This document shows, one piece after another, positions 26,512 to 36,255 of a stretch of 64,000 bases of DNA. Numbering within the stretch: the stretch's first letter is position 1; every line of letters starts with the position of its first letter. Origin of the DNA: Histidinibacterium aquaticum (GTDB lineage Bacteria > Pseudomonadota > Alphaproteobacteria > Rhodobacterales > Rhodobacteraceae); NCBI RefSeq assembly GCF_008710275.1, contig NZ_VYQE01000001.1, positions 372,001 through 436,000 of the forward strand, given 5' to 3'. The position numbers and the translations under genes were made by a program. The notes below the pieces were generated by a model. That model made no database searches, was not told where the DNA came from, and saw only the letters and a program-made list of their open reading frames with translations.

Positions 26512-27776
26512 TCGCCGTCCACCCTTTCGATATGGGCGCCGACGGCGCCGAGCTTGTCCTCGACCTGCTCGTAGCCGCGGTCGAGATGGTAGACCCGGTT
26601 CACGCGGGTCTCGCCCTCGGCGGCCAGGCCGGCGAGGATCAGCGAGACCGAGGCTCGCAGGTCCGTCGCCATCACCGGAGCGCCTTTCAGCCGGTCGACA
26701 CCCGTCACATGGGCCGTGCCGCCCTGGACGTCGAGCTTGGCGCCCATGCGGACGAGTTCCGGCGCATGCATGAAGCGGTTCTCGAAGATCCGCTCTTCGA
26801 GCTTGCTGGTGCCCTCGGCGGTGCAGAGCATCGCCATCATCTGCGCCTGGAGATCGGTCGGGAAGCCCGGGAAGGGTTCGGTCACGACGTCGACGGCCTT
26901 CGGACGGTCTCCGTGGCAGGCGACCTTTAGCCCCTTCTCGGTCTCCTCGATCGAGATGCCGGCCGCGTGCAGACGCTCGCAGAAGGCCTGGAGCAGGCGC
27001 ATCTCCCCTCCTAGGCACTCGACCTCGCCGCCCGCGATTACGGGAGCCAGCATGTAGGTGCCGAGCTCGATCCGGTCCGAGACGACTCGATGGGTGGCGG
27101 CGTGCAGCCGATCCACGCCCTCGACCTCGATGACCGAGGTCCCGTCGCCGGTGATCTTCGCCCCCATCGCGCGGAGGCAGTCGGCCAGGTCGACGACCTC
27201 GGGCTCGCGGGCGGCATTCTCGATCCGCGTTGTGCCCTTGGCGAGCGTCGCGGCCATGAGCACGTTCTCGGTCGCGCCGACCGAGGCGAAGCGCAGCGGC
27301 ACCTTGGCGCCCTTCAGCCCGCCGGGCGCCGTGGCGTGCAGGTAGCCGTCCCGCAGCTCGATCTCCGCACCCATGTGCTCCAGCGCCGAGACGTGGATGT
27401 CCATGGGACGCGCCCCGATCGCGCAGCCGCCGGGCAGCGACACGACCGCCTCGTGCGCGCGGGCGAGAAGCGGCCCGAGGACGAGGTTCGAGGCGCGCAT
27501 TTTGCGGACGATCTCGTAGTCCGCCCGTGTGGACGTGAGATCGTGCGACGACAGCGCGATGACCTTGCCGTCCTGCATCCGGGTCACCTCGACCCCGAGG
27601 GACTGCAGCAGCAGCGTCATCGTGCGGATGTCGCTGAGCCGCGGCGCATTGGTCAGCGTGAGCGGCTCCTCGCTGAGAAGCGTGGCCGGCATCAGCGCGA
27701 GCGCGGCGTTCTTCGCGCCGGCGATGCGGATTTGTCCTGAGAGCGGCGTGCCGCCCCTGACGATGATGGAATCCAT
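26508..27776 (-). CDS. murA: UDP-N-acetylglucosamine 1-carboxyvinyltransferase
   Basis: First committed enzyme of peptidoglycan synthesis; it transfers enolpyruvate from PEP to UDP-GlcNAc. 422 residues, full length. The N-terminus has the [19 protein letters not shown] signature with the catalytic-loop Lys-Asn; the active Cys lies in [15 protein letters not shown]. The C-terminal part has [12 protein letters not shown] and the [15 protein letters not shown] motif. Confidence 0.97.
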   Translation of the reverse strand: MDSIIVRGGTPLSGQIRIAGAKNAALALMPATLLSEEPLTLTNAPRLSDIRTMTLLLQSLGVEVTRMQDGKVIALSSHDLTSTRADYEIVRKMRASNLVLGPLLARAHEAVVSLPGGCAIGARPMDIHVSALEHMGAEIELRDGYLHATAPGGLKGAKVPLRFASVGATENVLMAATLAKGTTRIENAAREPEVVDLADCLRAMGAKITGDGTSVIEVEGVDRLHAATHRVVSDRIELGTYMLAPVIAGGEVECLGGEMRLLQAFCERLHAAGISIEETEKGLKVACHGDRPKAVDVVTEPFPGFPTDLQAQMMAMLCTAEGTSKLEERIFENRFMHAPELVRMGAKLDVQGGTAHVTGVDRLKGAPVMATDLRASVSLILAGLAAEGETRVNRVYHLDRGYEQVEDKLGAVGAHIERVDGE

Positions 27777-27784
27777 GACTGCCC

Positions 27785-27937
27785 CTATTCGGTGTCCCGG
27801 GAACTCTCGTCGTCCCGGTCCTGTTCCGACCGCTCTCTCGCCTGCCGCTTGCGCCGCTGCAGGTTCGCCTTGAGGGCCGACTTCAGCCGGTCTTCCCGGC
27901 CGCTCCGGCCCTTATCCTGGCCTTTCTTGCGCTCCAT
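27785..27937 (-). CDS. Small basic protein upstream of murA
   Basis: A 50-residue, highly charged protein ([20 protein letters not shown], then [16 protein letters not shown]). It ends 8 bases before murA starts and has a codon pattern like its neighbours. Small Lys/Arg-rich proteins with ALKANLxRRKxQAR occur at this place in relatives, so I take it as real. Function unknown. Confidence 0.65.
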   Translation of the reverse strand: MERKKGQDKGRSGREDRLKSALKANLQRRKRQARERSEQDRDDESSRDTE

Positions 27938-28020
27938 GAACCGGCCTTACCCCAAAGCCGAAAAACCGTCCAGACGGGGCTTGCACGGCCCGACCAATGC
28001 AGCTACTCCCCCGCTCGCGC

Positions 28021-28095
<75 letters not shown>

Positions 28096-28226
28096 TCGAA
28101 AATCCCGCAGGATAGACGATCCGTGCCCAGCGTCGCTCAGGCCAGACGCCCTGCCGCCGCGCGCGACACCGGCTTGGAATATGGAGGCCGCGCCGACCCC
28201 GCTTGGGCGCCGGCGCGGGTGGGAGG

Positions 28227-29078
28227 CTAGCGGACCAGCAGGATCGGCACCTTGCAGGTCCGGATCATCTCGAGGCTCGTCGAGCCCACGAAGAGCGCGC
28301 GGAGCCGGGAATGGCCGGAGGCGCCCATGACGAGGTGATCCACCTTCTCGTCCTCGACGAGAGACCCGAGCACGTCTTCGGGCTGCCCCGGCAGGATGTC
28401 CGTCCTCGCCTTCAGCCCGGCGGCGGAGAGCATGGCCTTCGCATCCTCGAGCCCCTTCTGTGCCGTCGCGCTGGCCGACCCGACGGTGACGATCCGGATG
28501 GCGAGCCCGGCGTAGAGCGGGCTGCGCGCAACATAGTCCACGGCGCGCATCGCGCTCGGACTCCCGTCGTAGGCGATCAGCACCGTCTCGATCGGCCGGA
28601 AGGCGCGGGAGGCGACGAAGAGCGGCCTGGTCACCGCCCGCATCACCCGCTCCAGGTTCGAGCCCAGGTGCCCCTTGGCGAAGTCCACGGCCTCGCCGCG
28701 CTTGCCGATCAGGATCATGTCGGCGCCCATCTCGGTCTCGGCGATCGCCTCCAGCAGGTCGCCGTGACGGAGGTGCTCGGTCGCCTTCAGACCCTTCTCG
28801 TCCACCAACGCCTTCGCGTCCTCCAGGATCGCGCGGCCGCGATGCACCGAGAGCTTGGCCCGCTGCTCGTCCAGCGTCGACAGCTCGGCCAGCAGCGAGC
28901 TGCGAGCGCCGAGAGAAATGGCGCCCGAGAGGTCGGCGCCCGCCCCGCCCTCGCGGCGACCCAGGACGTGGAGCAGCTCCACCTGGTAGTCGCCGCGATC
29001 GGCGATCCAGACCGCGTGGTCGCAGACGCTCTTCGAATAGGTGGAGCCGTCCACCAGTGCGATGATCTTGCCGGTCAT
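28227..29078 (-). CDS. Universal stress protein, tandem UspA domains
   Basis: A 283-residue protein with two Usp domains (about 1-150 and 160-283). Each has the ATP-binding G-x2-G-x9-G(S/N) pattern: IGKRGEAVDFAKGHLGSN in the first and MGASGHSRLRALFVGSTS in the second. It lies 13 bases downstream of the SulP transporter gene, so it may be co-transcribed and modulate it. Confidence 0.9.
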   Translation of the reverse strand: MTGKIIALVDGSTYSKSVCDHAVWIADRGDYQVELLHVLGRREGGAGADLSGAISLGARSSLLAELSTLDEQRAKLSVHRGRAILEDAKALVDEKGLKATEHLRHGDLLEAIAETEMGADMILIGKRGEAVDFAKGHLGSNLERVMRAVTRPLFVASRAFRPIETVLIAYDGSPSAMRAVDYVARSPLYAGLAIRIVTVGSASATAQKGLEDAKAMLSAAGLKARTDILPGQPEDVLGSLVEDEKVDHLVMGASGHSRLRALFVGSTSLEMIRTCKVPILLVR

Positions 29079-29091
29079 GGCCGCTCCTCCC

Positions 29092-30573
29092 TCAATGCGC
29101 CATCAGCTTGTCCATCGCGCCGGGCTTGTCGTGCACGCCAAGCCGGTCGACGATGGTTTCCGAGGCCTCGTTCATCCCCTTGATCTCGACCTCGGAGCCG
29201 TCGCGCCGGAACTTCAGCACAGCCATGTCGAGCGCGGCAACCGAAGAGATGTCCCAGATGTGCGCGCGGCTGACGTCGATGATGACCCGGTCGGCGGCCT
29301 CCTTGAAGTCGAAGGCGGCCATGAAGTCCTCCGCGGAGGCGAAGAAGAGCTGCCCCTCGACGTGGTAGGTGCGGACCCGGCCGTCCTCCGAGAGCGTCGA
29401 GCTCACGCGGAACAGCTGGGCGATCTTGCCGGCGAAGAAGAGCCCAGAGAGCAGCACGCCCACCAGCACGCCGATGGCGAGGTTGTGGGTGTAGACCACC
29501 ACCGCCACCGTCGCGAGCATGACGATCGAGGACGAACGCGGATGCGTCCGGAGCTGCTTGATCGAGGACCAGGAGAACGTGCCGATCGAGACCATGATCA
29601 TGATCGCGACCAGCGCGGCCATCGGAATGCGGGCCACGACGTCGCCCAGCGCCACCACCATGAAGAGCAGGAAGACGCCCGCCACGAAGCAGGAGAGCCG
29701 CCCGCGGCCGCCCGATTTGATGTTGATGATCGACTGCCCGATCATCGCGCAGCCCGCCATGCCGCCGATAAAGCCCGTCGCCGTGTTGGCGAGGCCCTGG
29801 CCGATGCACTCCTGGTTGCGGTCGGACTTGGTGTCGGTGAGGTCGTCGACGATGTTCTCGGTCATCAGGCTCTCGAGCAGGCCGACCACCGCCACGGCGG
29901 CGGCATAGGGGAAGATGATCGTGAGCGTCTCGAAGGTGAACGGGATGTCGGGGATCAGGAAGACCGGCAGCGTGTCCGGCAGCTCGCCCATGTCGCCGAC
30001 CGTCCGCACGTCCCAGCCCATCGCCATGACAACGGCCGTGAGTACGATGATGGTCACCAGCGGCGAGGGCACCGCGCGGGTCAGGTAGGGGAACAGGTAG
30101 ATGATCGCGAGCCCTGCGGCGACCAGCGGATAGGTCAGCCACGGCACGTTCACGAGCTCCGGCACCTGGGCCAGGAAGATCAGGATCGCCAGCGCGTTGA
30201 CGAAGCCGGTCATCACCGAGCGCGACACGAAGCGCATGAGGTGACCGAGCCGGGCGAAGCCGGCGACGATCTGCAGCAGCCCCGCGAGAACCGTCGTCGC
30301 GAGAAGGTACTGCAGTCCGTGGTCGGCGACCAAAGTCACCATGAGCACGGCGGTCGCGGCGGTAGCGGCAGAGATCATCCCCGGCCGTCCGCCGGCGATG
30401 GCGGTGACCACGGCGATGGAGAACGAGGCGTAGAGGCCGATCTTGGGGTCCACGCCGGCAATGATGGAAAAGGCGATCGCCTCGGGGATCAGCGCGAGCG
30501 CGACCACGAGCCCCGAGAGAAGATCGCCACGCACGTTGCCCAGCCACTGGCGACGGTAAGCGTCGAATGTCAT
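29092..30573 (-). CDS. SulP-family anion transporter with STAS domain
   Basis: A 493-residue inner-membrane transporter. About ten to twelve helices cover residues 10-380, with the SulP signature [20 protein letters not shown] near the N-terminus and [15 protein letters not shown] in the middle. A cytoplasmic STAS domain covers about 390-490 ([24 protein letters not shown]). Family members move sulfate or, in the BicA branch, bicarbonate with sodium. The short length and paired Usp gene fit the BicA-like branch, but specificity is not provable here. Confidence 0.92.
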   Translation of the reverse strand: MTFDAYRRQWLGNVRGDLLSGLVVALALIPEAIAFSIIAGVDPKIGLYASFSIAVVTAIAGGRPGMISAATAATAVLMVTLVADHGLQYLLATTVLAGLLQIVAGFARLGHLMRFVSRSVMTGFVNALAILIFLAQVPELVNVPWLTYPLVAAGLAIIYLFPYLTRAVPSPLVTIIVLTAVVMAMGWDVRTVGDMGELPDTLPVFLIPDIPFTFETLTIIFPYAAAVAVVGLLESLMTENIVDDLTDTKSDRNQECIGQGLANTATGFIGGMAGCAMIGQSIINIKSGGRGRLSCFVAGVFLLFMVVALGDVVARIPMAALVAIMIMVSIGTFSWSSIKQLRTHPRSSSIVMLATVAVVVYTHNLAIGVLVGVLLSGLFFAGKIAQLFRVSSTLSEDGRVRTYHVEGQLFFASAEDFMAAFDFKEAADRVIIDVSRAHIWDISSVAALDMAVLKFRRDGSEVEIKGMNEASETIVDRLGVHDKPGAMDKLMAH

Positions 30574-30933
30574 CGAAGAAATGTCCCGTTCCTGTCCGGC
30601 ATGACGGCCAGCCCGCCGGTTGTCGTTTCAGGTGTGTTGAAGGTGGCCCGACGGATAAGCGGCCGGGAGAGCCACCCGGCAGTCAAGCCGGGTCCAGTCG
30701 GTTGCCGTTCCCATACTGGGATGTGCCCGGAGCGACAAGCCCGGCACGCGGCAGCCCCGGGGCCATGAGGCCCGGATATGGGCAAATTCTTCGGGCGCCT
30801 ATCCGCAGCGCCGGATTTGAAACGGAAAGATCACTGGGAGGGCGACACAAGAACAACCGGCTAGAGGGCCGACCGCCCTGATCGCCCCTCCCGTCTGACG
30901 CGGCTCAGCCTTGGCCCAACCGCCCGCCTGCCC
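30574..30933. other. Intergenic stretch, nothing recognised
   Basis: Between the SulP gene start and the end of the acyl-CoA synthetase gene. It should hold the SulP promoter on the right side of that gene. I see no RNA, repeat or strong terminator. Confidence 0.4.
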
Positions 30934-32817
30934 TCACTCGGCCCATTCCCAGGGCCGGGTGTAGGCGCCGAGCGCCTTCGCCACGGCGTCCTCGTCCGTG
31001 TCGCCGGATTTCTCGATCCGCGCGACCAGGCCGCGACGCTTGTCCTCGATCACCTCCTCGACCTTGGCCGAGACACCGGCGTCCGAGAGCGCCTTGCCGT
31101 AGACCCGGCCGATGGCGAGCTTGCGCAGCTCGTTCTTCAGGGTCTTGCCCACCGCCGTCTTCGGCAACTCCGGCAGGATTTCGAGGTGCTTGATATGCGC
31201 CGCGCGCTCGTGGATTCGGGCGTTCGCGAATTCGCGGATCTCCTCCTCGCTCGTGTCCGCGCCGCTCACCAGCTCGACATAGGCGCAGGGCACTTCGCCG
31301 GCATGCGCATCCGGCTGGCCGATGGCCGCGGCAAAGGCCACGCTTTCATGGGCCGAGAGCGCATCCTCGATCTGCGCGGGGTCGATGTTGTGCCCGCCCC
31401 GGATGATCAGGTCCTTCGCCCGCCCGGTGATCCAGAGGTAGCCACCGGCGTCCAGTCGGCCGAGATCGCCCGTGCGCAGGTAGGTGTCGTGGTGGAACAG
31501 GCCGTTGTTCTTGGCCATGTCCGTGTAGGTGTTGCCCTCGTAGACGCCGGGGCTGTCCACGCAGATCTCGCCGATCTCGTCGACCGCGCACTCGTAGGGC
31601 CCCTCGGCCGTGTGGCCGAGGATCTTCACGTCGGAATAGGGGAAGGGGATGCCGATGGATCCGATCTTCTTCTCGCCGTCGGGCGGGTTGATCGAGACGA
31701 GGCAGGTCGCCTCCGTGAGGCCGTAGCCCTCGCAGATGGTGACGCCAGCCGCGGCCTCGAACCGCTTGTAGAGCTCGACCGGCAGGGGGGAGGAGCCGCA
31801 GAAGGCCAGCTTGAGCGATGAGATGTCGGCATCTACCTTGCGCTGCATCAGTGCCGACATGGCCGTGGGCACGGCGATCATGAAAGTGACGCGGTAGCGC
31901 TCCACCAGCTTCCAGAAGTTGTCGAAGACGCCGTCGCCCCGGTAGCCCTGCGGCGTCGGCAGGACGATCTGCGTGCCCGCCCCCAGCGAGGCCCCGAGGC
32001 AGACGATGGTCGCGAAGACATGGAAGAGCGGCAGCGGGCAGATCTGCACATCGTCCTCGCGGAAGAGCAGCCGCGCGCCCAGCCAGGCGTTGTAGACGAT
32101 GCCCGAATACCGGTGCTGCGCGACCTTCGGCATCCCCGTGGTGCCGCCCGTGTGGAAATAGGCCGCCACCCGGTCGCCCGCGCTGTCCTCGAAGGCCAGC
32201 GTCTTGGGCTGCTTGGCGAGCTCGGTGCGGAAGTCCACGACCTTCGCCTTATGCTTGACCTCCACCTTCGGGCGGATCAGCGGGATGATGAACTTCTTCA
32301 GCCCGGTCATGTACCGCAGCAGGTCGACCTCGACCACGGTCTCGACATTGGGCGCGAGCCGCACGGCCTCGGCCGCCTTCTGGGCGACGTCGGTCTTGGG
32401 AAAGGCGCGCAGGGTGACGAGGACCTTCGCCCCGGTCTCCCTCAGGATGGCGCCGATCTGTTCGGCCTCGAGCAGCGGGTTGATCGGATTGACGATGCCG
32501 GAGACCGCCCCGCCGAGATAGGTCAGCACAGTCTCGGTCGCATTGGGCAGGAGGAAGGCGACGACATCGTTCTCGCCCACGCCCAGCGACCGGAAGAGGT
32601 TGGCGGCCTGGCAGGTCTGGTCGTGCAGCTCGGACCAGGTCAGCGTCTCCTCGGGCGCCTTGGGGTCCGAGAACATCTGGAAAGTCACCGCCTTGCGGGC
32701 GCCGTGCTTCTGCGCCGTGCTGCTGAGAAGACAGTAGAGCGTCTTGGGAAGGTCGCGGTCTTCCCACGGGCTTTCCATCTCGATCGCGTTGCGGTCGTCG
32801 TACGTGGCGTAGGCCAT
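30934..32817 (-). CDS. AMP-dependent acyl-CoA synthetase
   Basis: ANL-superfamily ligase, 627 residues from the ATG at 32817, which has GGAGGA 10 bases before it. Motifs in order: AYFHTGGTTGMPK (P-loop, about 232-244), EGYGLTEAT, YLRTGDLG and the C-terminal Lys in PKTAVGKTLKNEL. It activates a carboxylic or fatty acid as acyl-AMP and then acyl-CoA. Monocistronic, with 205 bases of upstream DNA. The chain length is not predictable. Confidence 0.9.
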   Translation of the reverse strand: MAYATYDDRNAIEMESPWEDRDLPKTLYCLLSSTAQKHGARKAVTFQMFSDPKAPEETLTWSELHDQTCQAANLFRSLGVGENDVVAFLLPNATETVLTYLGGAVSGIVNPINPLLEAEQIGAILRETGAKVLVTLRAFPKTDVAQKAAEAVRLAPNVETVVEVDLLRYMTGLKKFIIPLIRPKVEVKHKAKVVDFRTELAKQPKTLAFEDSAGDRVAAYFHTGGTTGMPKVAQHRYSGIVYNAWLGARLLFREDDVQICPLPLFHVFATIVCLGASLGAGTQIVLPTPQGYRGDGVFDNFWKLVERYRVTFMIAVPTAMSALMQRKVDADISSLKLAFCGSSPLPVELYKRFEAAAGVTICEGYGLTEATCLVSINPPDGEKKIGSIGIPFPYSDVKILGHTAEGPYECAVDEIGEICVDSPGVYEGNTYTDMAKNNGLFHHDTYLRTGDLGRLDAGGYLWITGRAKDLIIRGGHNIDPAQIEDALSAHESVAFAAAIGQPDAHAGEVPCAYVELVSGADTSEEEIREFANARIHERAAHIKHLEILPELPKTAVGKTLKNELRKLAIGRVYGKALSDAGVSAKVEEVIEDKRRGLVARIEKSGDTDEDAVAKALGAYTRPWEWAE

Positions 32818-33022
32818 GGCTGCGTGTTCCTCCCGTTTTCCCCGGTTCTTCTCGACGACCGGTGGTCCGCGTACGGTCCCCCGAGTTGCCGTCCTACGCA
32901 AGTCTGACGCGGCGGCGAGATGAGTCGGGAGATGGCCGTGCCGATGCGTTACGGCGTTTTGTCCCAAGGGAAGGAAAAGAACCGGTGAAGCGATCCGGCC
33001 GCGGTGGGTCCCGCCCCCTGCC

Positions 33023-34816
33023 CTATTCCGCCGCCATGCCCTCGGTGAACTGGAGGCGCGCGAGCCGGGCGTAGAGGCCGCCCTCGGCGACCAAGCTGTC
33101 GTGCGTGCCCTGCGCGACGATGCGGCCCGCCTCGAAGACGACGATACGGTCGGCCTTCTTCACCGTGGCGAGGCGGTGGGCGACGATCAGCGTGGTCCGG
33201 CCTTCCGCCAGTTCGTCCACGGCGCGCTGCACCAGCCGCTCGCTCTCCGCGTCGAGGGCCGAGGTCGCCTCGTCCAGCAGGAGCAGCGGCGCGTCGCGCA
33301 GGATCGCGCGCGCGATCGCGATCCGCTGTTTCTGGCCGCCCGAGAGCATCACGCCGCGCTCGCCGACATAGGTGTCGTAGCCGTCCGGCAGCGCCGCGAG
33401 GAAGTCATGCGCCGCCGCGGCGCGCGCGGCCGTCTCGACCTCCGCGTCCGTGGCCCTGGGCCGGCCGAACCGGATGTTCTCCCGCGCGGTGTCGGCGAAG
33501 ATCACAGGGTCCTGCGGCACCAGGGCGATGTCGCGCCGGAACTCCTCGCGCGGCACGTCGCGCAGGTCCACCTGGTCGAAGAGGATGCTGCCGTCCTGCG
33601 GGTCGTAGAACCGCAGCAGCAGCTGGATGATCGTGGACTTGCCCGCGCCGGAGGGCCCGACCAGCGCGACCGTCTCCCCGGGCTCGACCTCGAGCGAGAC
33701 ATTCTCCAGCGCCGCGATGCCCGGGCGGGCCGGATAGGAGAAGGTGACGCCGTCGAACACCACATGCCCCCGGCGCCGTCCCGCCGCGGGCGTCGCGCTT
33801 TCCGGGTCGCGCACCTCGTCGGTCGATTCCAGCAGTTCGACCAGCCGCTCGGTCGCACCCGCGGCCCGCTGAAGCTCTCCCCAGATCTCGGTGAGCGCGC
33901 CCACGGCGCCCGCCACCATCACCGTGTAGATCAGGAACTGGATCAGCTCGCCGGGCGTGATCACGCCCTCGCGCACATCCGCCGCGCCCATCCAGAGGAA
34001 GGCCACCACGGCGGAGAAGGCCACGAAGATGACGATCGCGGTCATCGCCGCGCGCGTTCCGATCCGGCGCTTGGCCGCCGTGAAGCTCCGCTCGGTCGTG
34101 TTGGCGAACTTGGCGCGAGAGAGATCCTCGTGCGTGAAGGCCTGGATCGTCTGGGCCGAGAGCAGCAGCTCCGAGGCGTCCCCCGACGAGGCCGCGATCC
34201 AGTCCTGGCTCTCCTTCGAGAGCGCCCGCACCCGGCGGCCCAGCACGATGATCGGCAGCAGGATCACCGGGATCGGCCAGAGGACCATGGCCGCCATCTT
34301 CACGCTCGTCACCAGCATCAGGGCGATGCCGCCCACGAGGATCAGCGCATTGCGCAGCGCGATGGAGACGGAGGAGCCGATGACCGAAAGGATCAGCGTC
34401 GTGTCGGTCGTGATCCGGCTGATGATCTCGCCGGTCATGACCTTCTCGTAAAAGGCCGGAGACATGCCGATCATACGGTCGAAGACCGTCTTGCGGATAT
34501 CGGCCACCACGCGCTCGCCCAGTCGCGTCACGAGGTAGTAGCGCAGCGCCGTGCCGATCGCGAGCAGCGCGGCGATCCCGATGGCGGCGGCGAAATAGCG
34601 GTCGACCAGCGCCGTGTCGGGCGTGTCGAAGTTGTCGACGACGCGGCGGACGGCCAGCGGCAGCACGAGGCTCACGGTGGCCGTCGCCGTCAGCGCGGCG
34701 ATCGCGGCGACCAGGAGCGCCTTGTAGGGGGCGATGAACGGCCAGAGTCCGGCCAGCGCGCGCAGCTCCTTGGACCTCGCCCGCTCGTCCGTCCCGTTTT
34801 TCGGCGTGTCGGCCAT
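33023..34816 (-). CDS. ABC exporter, fused permease-ATPase (MsbA/LmrA type)
   Basis: A 597-residue half-transporter. Six transmembrane helices lie at about 28-310 and the ATPase from about 350. Walker A GPSGAGKST is at 387-395, Q-loop ALVPQDP near 431-437, signature LSGGQKQ at 491-497, Walker B LLLLDEATSALD and the switch His in VAHRLATV. It should act as a homodimer exporting lipid or drug-like substrates. Single gene, no partner. Confidence 0.92.
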   Translation of the reverse strand: MADTPKNGTDERARSKELRALAGLWPFIAPYKALLVAAIAALTATATVSLVLPLAVRRVVDNFDTPDTALVDRYFAAAIGIAALLAIGTALRYYLVTRLGERVVADIRKTVFDRMIGMSPAFYEKVMTGEIISRITTDTTLILSVIGSSVSIALRNALILVGGIALMLVTSVKMAAMVLWPIPVILLPIIVLGRRVRALSKESQDWIAASSGDASELLLSAQTIQAFTHEDLSRAKFANTTERSFTAAKRRIGTRAAMTAIVIFVAFSAVVAFLWMGAADVREGVITPGELIQFLIYTVMVAGAVGALTEIWGELQRAAGATERLVELLESTDEVRDPESATPAAGRRRGHVVFDGVTFSYPARPGIAALENVSLEVEPGETVALVGPSGAGKSTIIQLLLRFYDPQDGSILFDQVDLRDVPREEFRRDIALVPQDPVIFADTARENIRFGRPRATDAEVETAARAAAAHDFLAALPDGYDTYVGERGVMLSGGQKQRIAIARAILRDAPLLLLDEATSALDAESERLVQRAVDELAEGRTTLIVAHRLATVKKADRIVVFEAGRIVAQGTHDSLVAEGGLYARLARLQFTEGMAAE

Positions 34817-34889
34817 CCGCCCCCCATTGCCACTGCGACCGACATATTCGGAGCGGCGGCGGGGAGCAAGAAAGCGACCGGTCGCAGGC

Positions 34890-35534
34890 TCAGGCGTAGG
34901 CCGGCTGCCGGGGGGCCTCCTCCTCGCCGAGCAGATCGAGGAGGAGGTCCTCCGGCAGGCCGAACGGCCCTTCGCCGGTGAGCCTGTCGGTGCCGAGCCG
35001 CTCCGTCCGGTCGGACGGCAGGTAGAGCCTGTCGGCCTGGCGCTCGCCCGCGCCGGGCTCGGCGAAGACGGTGTAGCGCCCCGCCCGGTGGGTCAGCAGC
35101 GGTTCGAGGTCGGCGCCGAGTTCGTCGAAGTCCGCGCGCTCCGCCTCGGTCGCGGGCGCATGGGTGCCGTTGAGCGTGGCCACCGGCCGGACCGCGATGA
35201 CGTGATCGACCCGCAGGTGCTGGGCGGCGAAGAGCGCGCCGTAGGCGCCCATCCCCTCGCCCGCGCAGGTCACGTGGTCGAACCGCCGCGCCACGCGCCG
35301 CAGGGCGAGCGGCAGGGTCTGCGCCAGGCGCGCCTGGTACCAGCGGGGCCGGAAGGGCTGGATCAGCGCTGCGTTCAGCCCGTGGCGCGAGGCGAAGCGG
35401 CAGCCGTCGTTGTCCCGCGCGTCGGGACCGCAGCCGTCACGTCCCGCGAAGAAGAGGATGACCCGCCGCGACGAGCTGCGGCGGCAGAGGCGGACCCGGC
35501 CGCCGGCGACACGAAAGATCGAGGTCTGTTCCAT
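34890..35534 (-). CDS. Unknown protein, alpha/beta-hydrolase-like without serine
   Basis: A 214-residue protein I do not recognise firmly. RRVILFFAGRDGCG at about residue 23 looks like a first core strand and oxyanion region, and DHVTCAGEGMGAYGALFAAQ near 86-105 looks like a nucleophile elbow, but the central residue is Glu instead of Ser. The tail is acidic (LPEDLLLDLLGEEEAP). It may be a non-catalytic fold relative. It lies between the ABC exporter and nadD on the same strand, with gaps of about 70 bases each side. Confidence 0.65.
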   Translation of the reverse strand: MEQTSIFRVAGGRVRLCRRSSSRRVILFFAGRDGCGPDARDNDGCRFASRHGLNAALIQPFRPRWYQARLAQTLPLALRRVARRFDHVTCAGEGMGAYGALFAAQHLRVDHVIAVRPVATLNGTHAPATEAERADFDELGADLEPLLTHRAGRYTVFAEPGAGERQADRLYLPSDRTERLGTDRLTGEGPFGLPEDLLLDLLGEEEAPRQPAYA

Positions 35535-35606
35535 GGCGGCGACGCTCGTCCCGGCCTGTGGCGCAAGTGGGGCATGGCGACGGCGATTTTCGCCTGTGCC
35601 GCGAGG

Positions 35607-36209
35607 TCATCGCCAGCCGCCGGAGTCCCTGATCGAGCTAGACGAGTCGTCGGACATCGGCAGGTTCACGAAACACCAGGCGGGCGCCTCCGCGCGGGAG
35701 AGGCTCTGGCTCTGCCGCGCCGGGATCCGCGCGTGCCGGTAGATCCGCGCCGCCGGCGACAGGCGGGCAGCGATGCGGGTGCCGGGCCGCGCAAGGACCC
35801 CCACCGGGACGCTCTCCGCGATCTCCCGCCAGGTCTGCCAGCGGTGGAACTGGACAAGGTTGTCGGCTCCCATGAGCCAGATGAACCGCGCCTCGGGGCA
35901 GAGCCGGTGCAGCGCGGCGAGCGTCTCGGCCGTGTAGCGCGTACCCAGGCGCGCCTCGATGCCGGTGACGTGGACGCGGGGATGATCGATGAGCGCCCGC
36001 GCTGCGGCGATGCGACGCTCCAGCGGTGCGGGGCCCTGCGGTTTCAGCGGATTGCCCGGCGAGACGAGCCACCAGACATGCGTCAGTCCGAAGCGTTTCA
36101 GCGCCTCCCGGGTGATGTGCAGGTGCCCGGCGTGGGGCGGGTCGAAGGACCCGCCCAGCAGCCCGATCCGCTGACCGGCCCGGCAGGGAGGAAGCTCGTG
36201 GCGCATCAT
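35607..36209 (-). CDS. nadD: Nicotinate-nucleotide adenylyltransferase
   Basis: Adenylates nicotinate mononucleotide in NAD synthesis, 200 residues. The nucleotidyltransferase signature [17 protein letters not shown] is near residues 16-32, and the [16 protein letters not shown] segment is typical of NadD. The C-terminal tail ([16 protein letters not shown]) is not conserved. Two adjacent ATGs (36209, 36206) can serve as start. Confidence 0.94.
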   Translation of the reverse strand: MMRHELPPCRAGQRIGLLGGSFDPPHAGHLHITREALKRFGLTHVWWLVSPGNPLKPQGPAPLERRIAAARALIDHPRVHVTGIEARLGTRYTAETLAALHRLCPEARFIWLMGADNLVQFHRWQTWREIAESVPVGVLARPGTRIAARLSPAARIYRHARIPARQSQSLSRAEAPAWCFVNLPMSDDSSSSIRDSGGWR

Positions 36210-36255
36210 GCCGCGGGCTTGCCCGCCGGAGCGGCCCTTTGCAAGCGGCCGCGTC

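Noticed and set aside
29041-30768. 575-codon plus-strand frame opposite the SulP gene
   Set aside because: His/Asp/Arg-rich antisense shadow; the SulP protein on the other strand is full length and well conserved.
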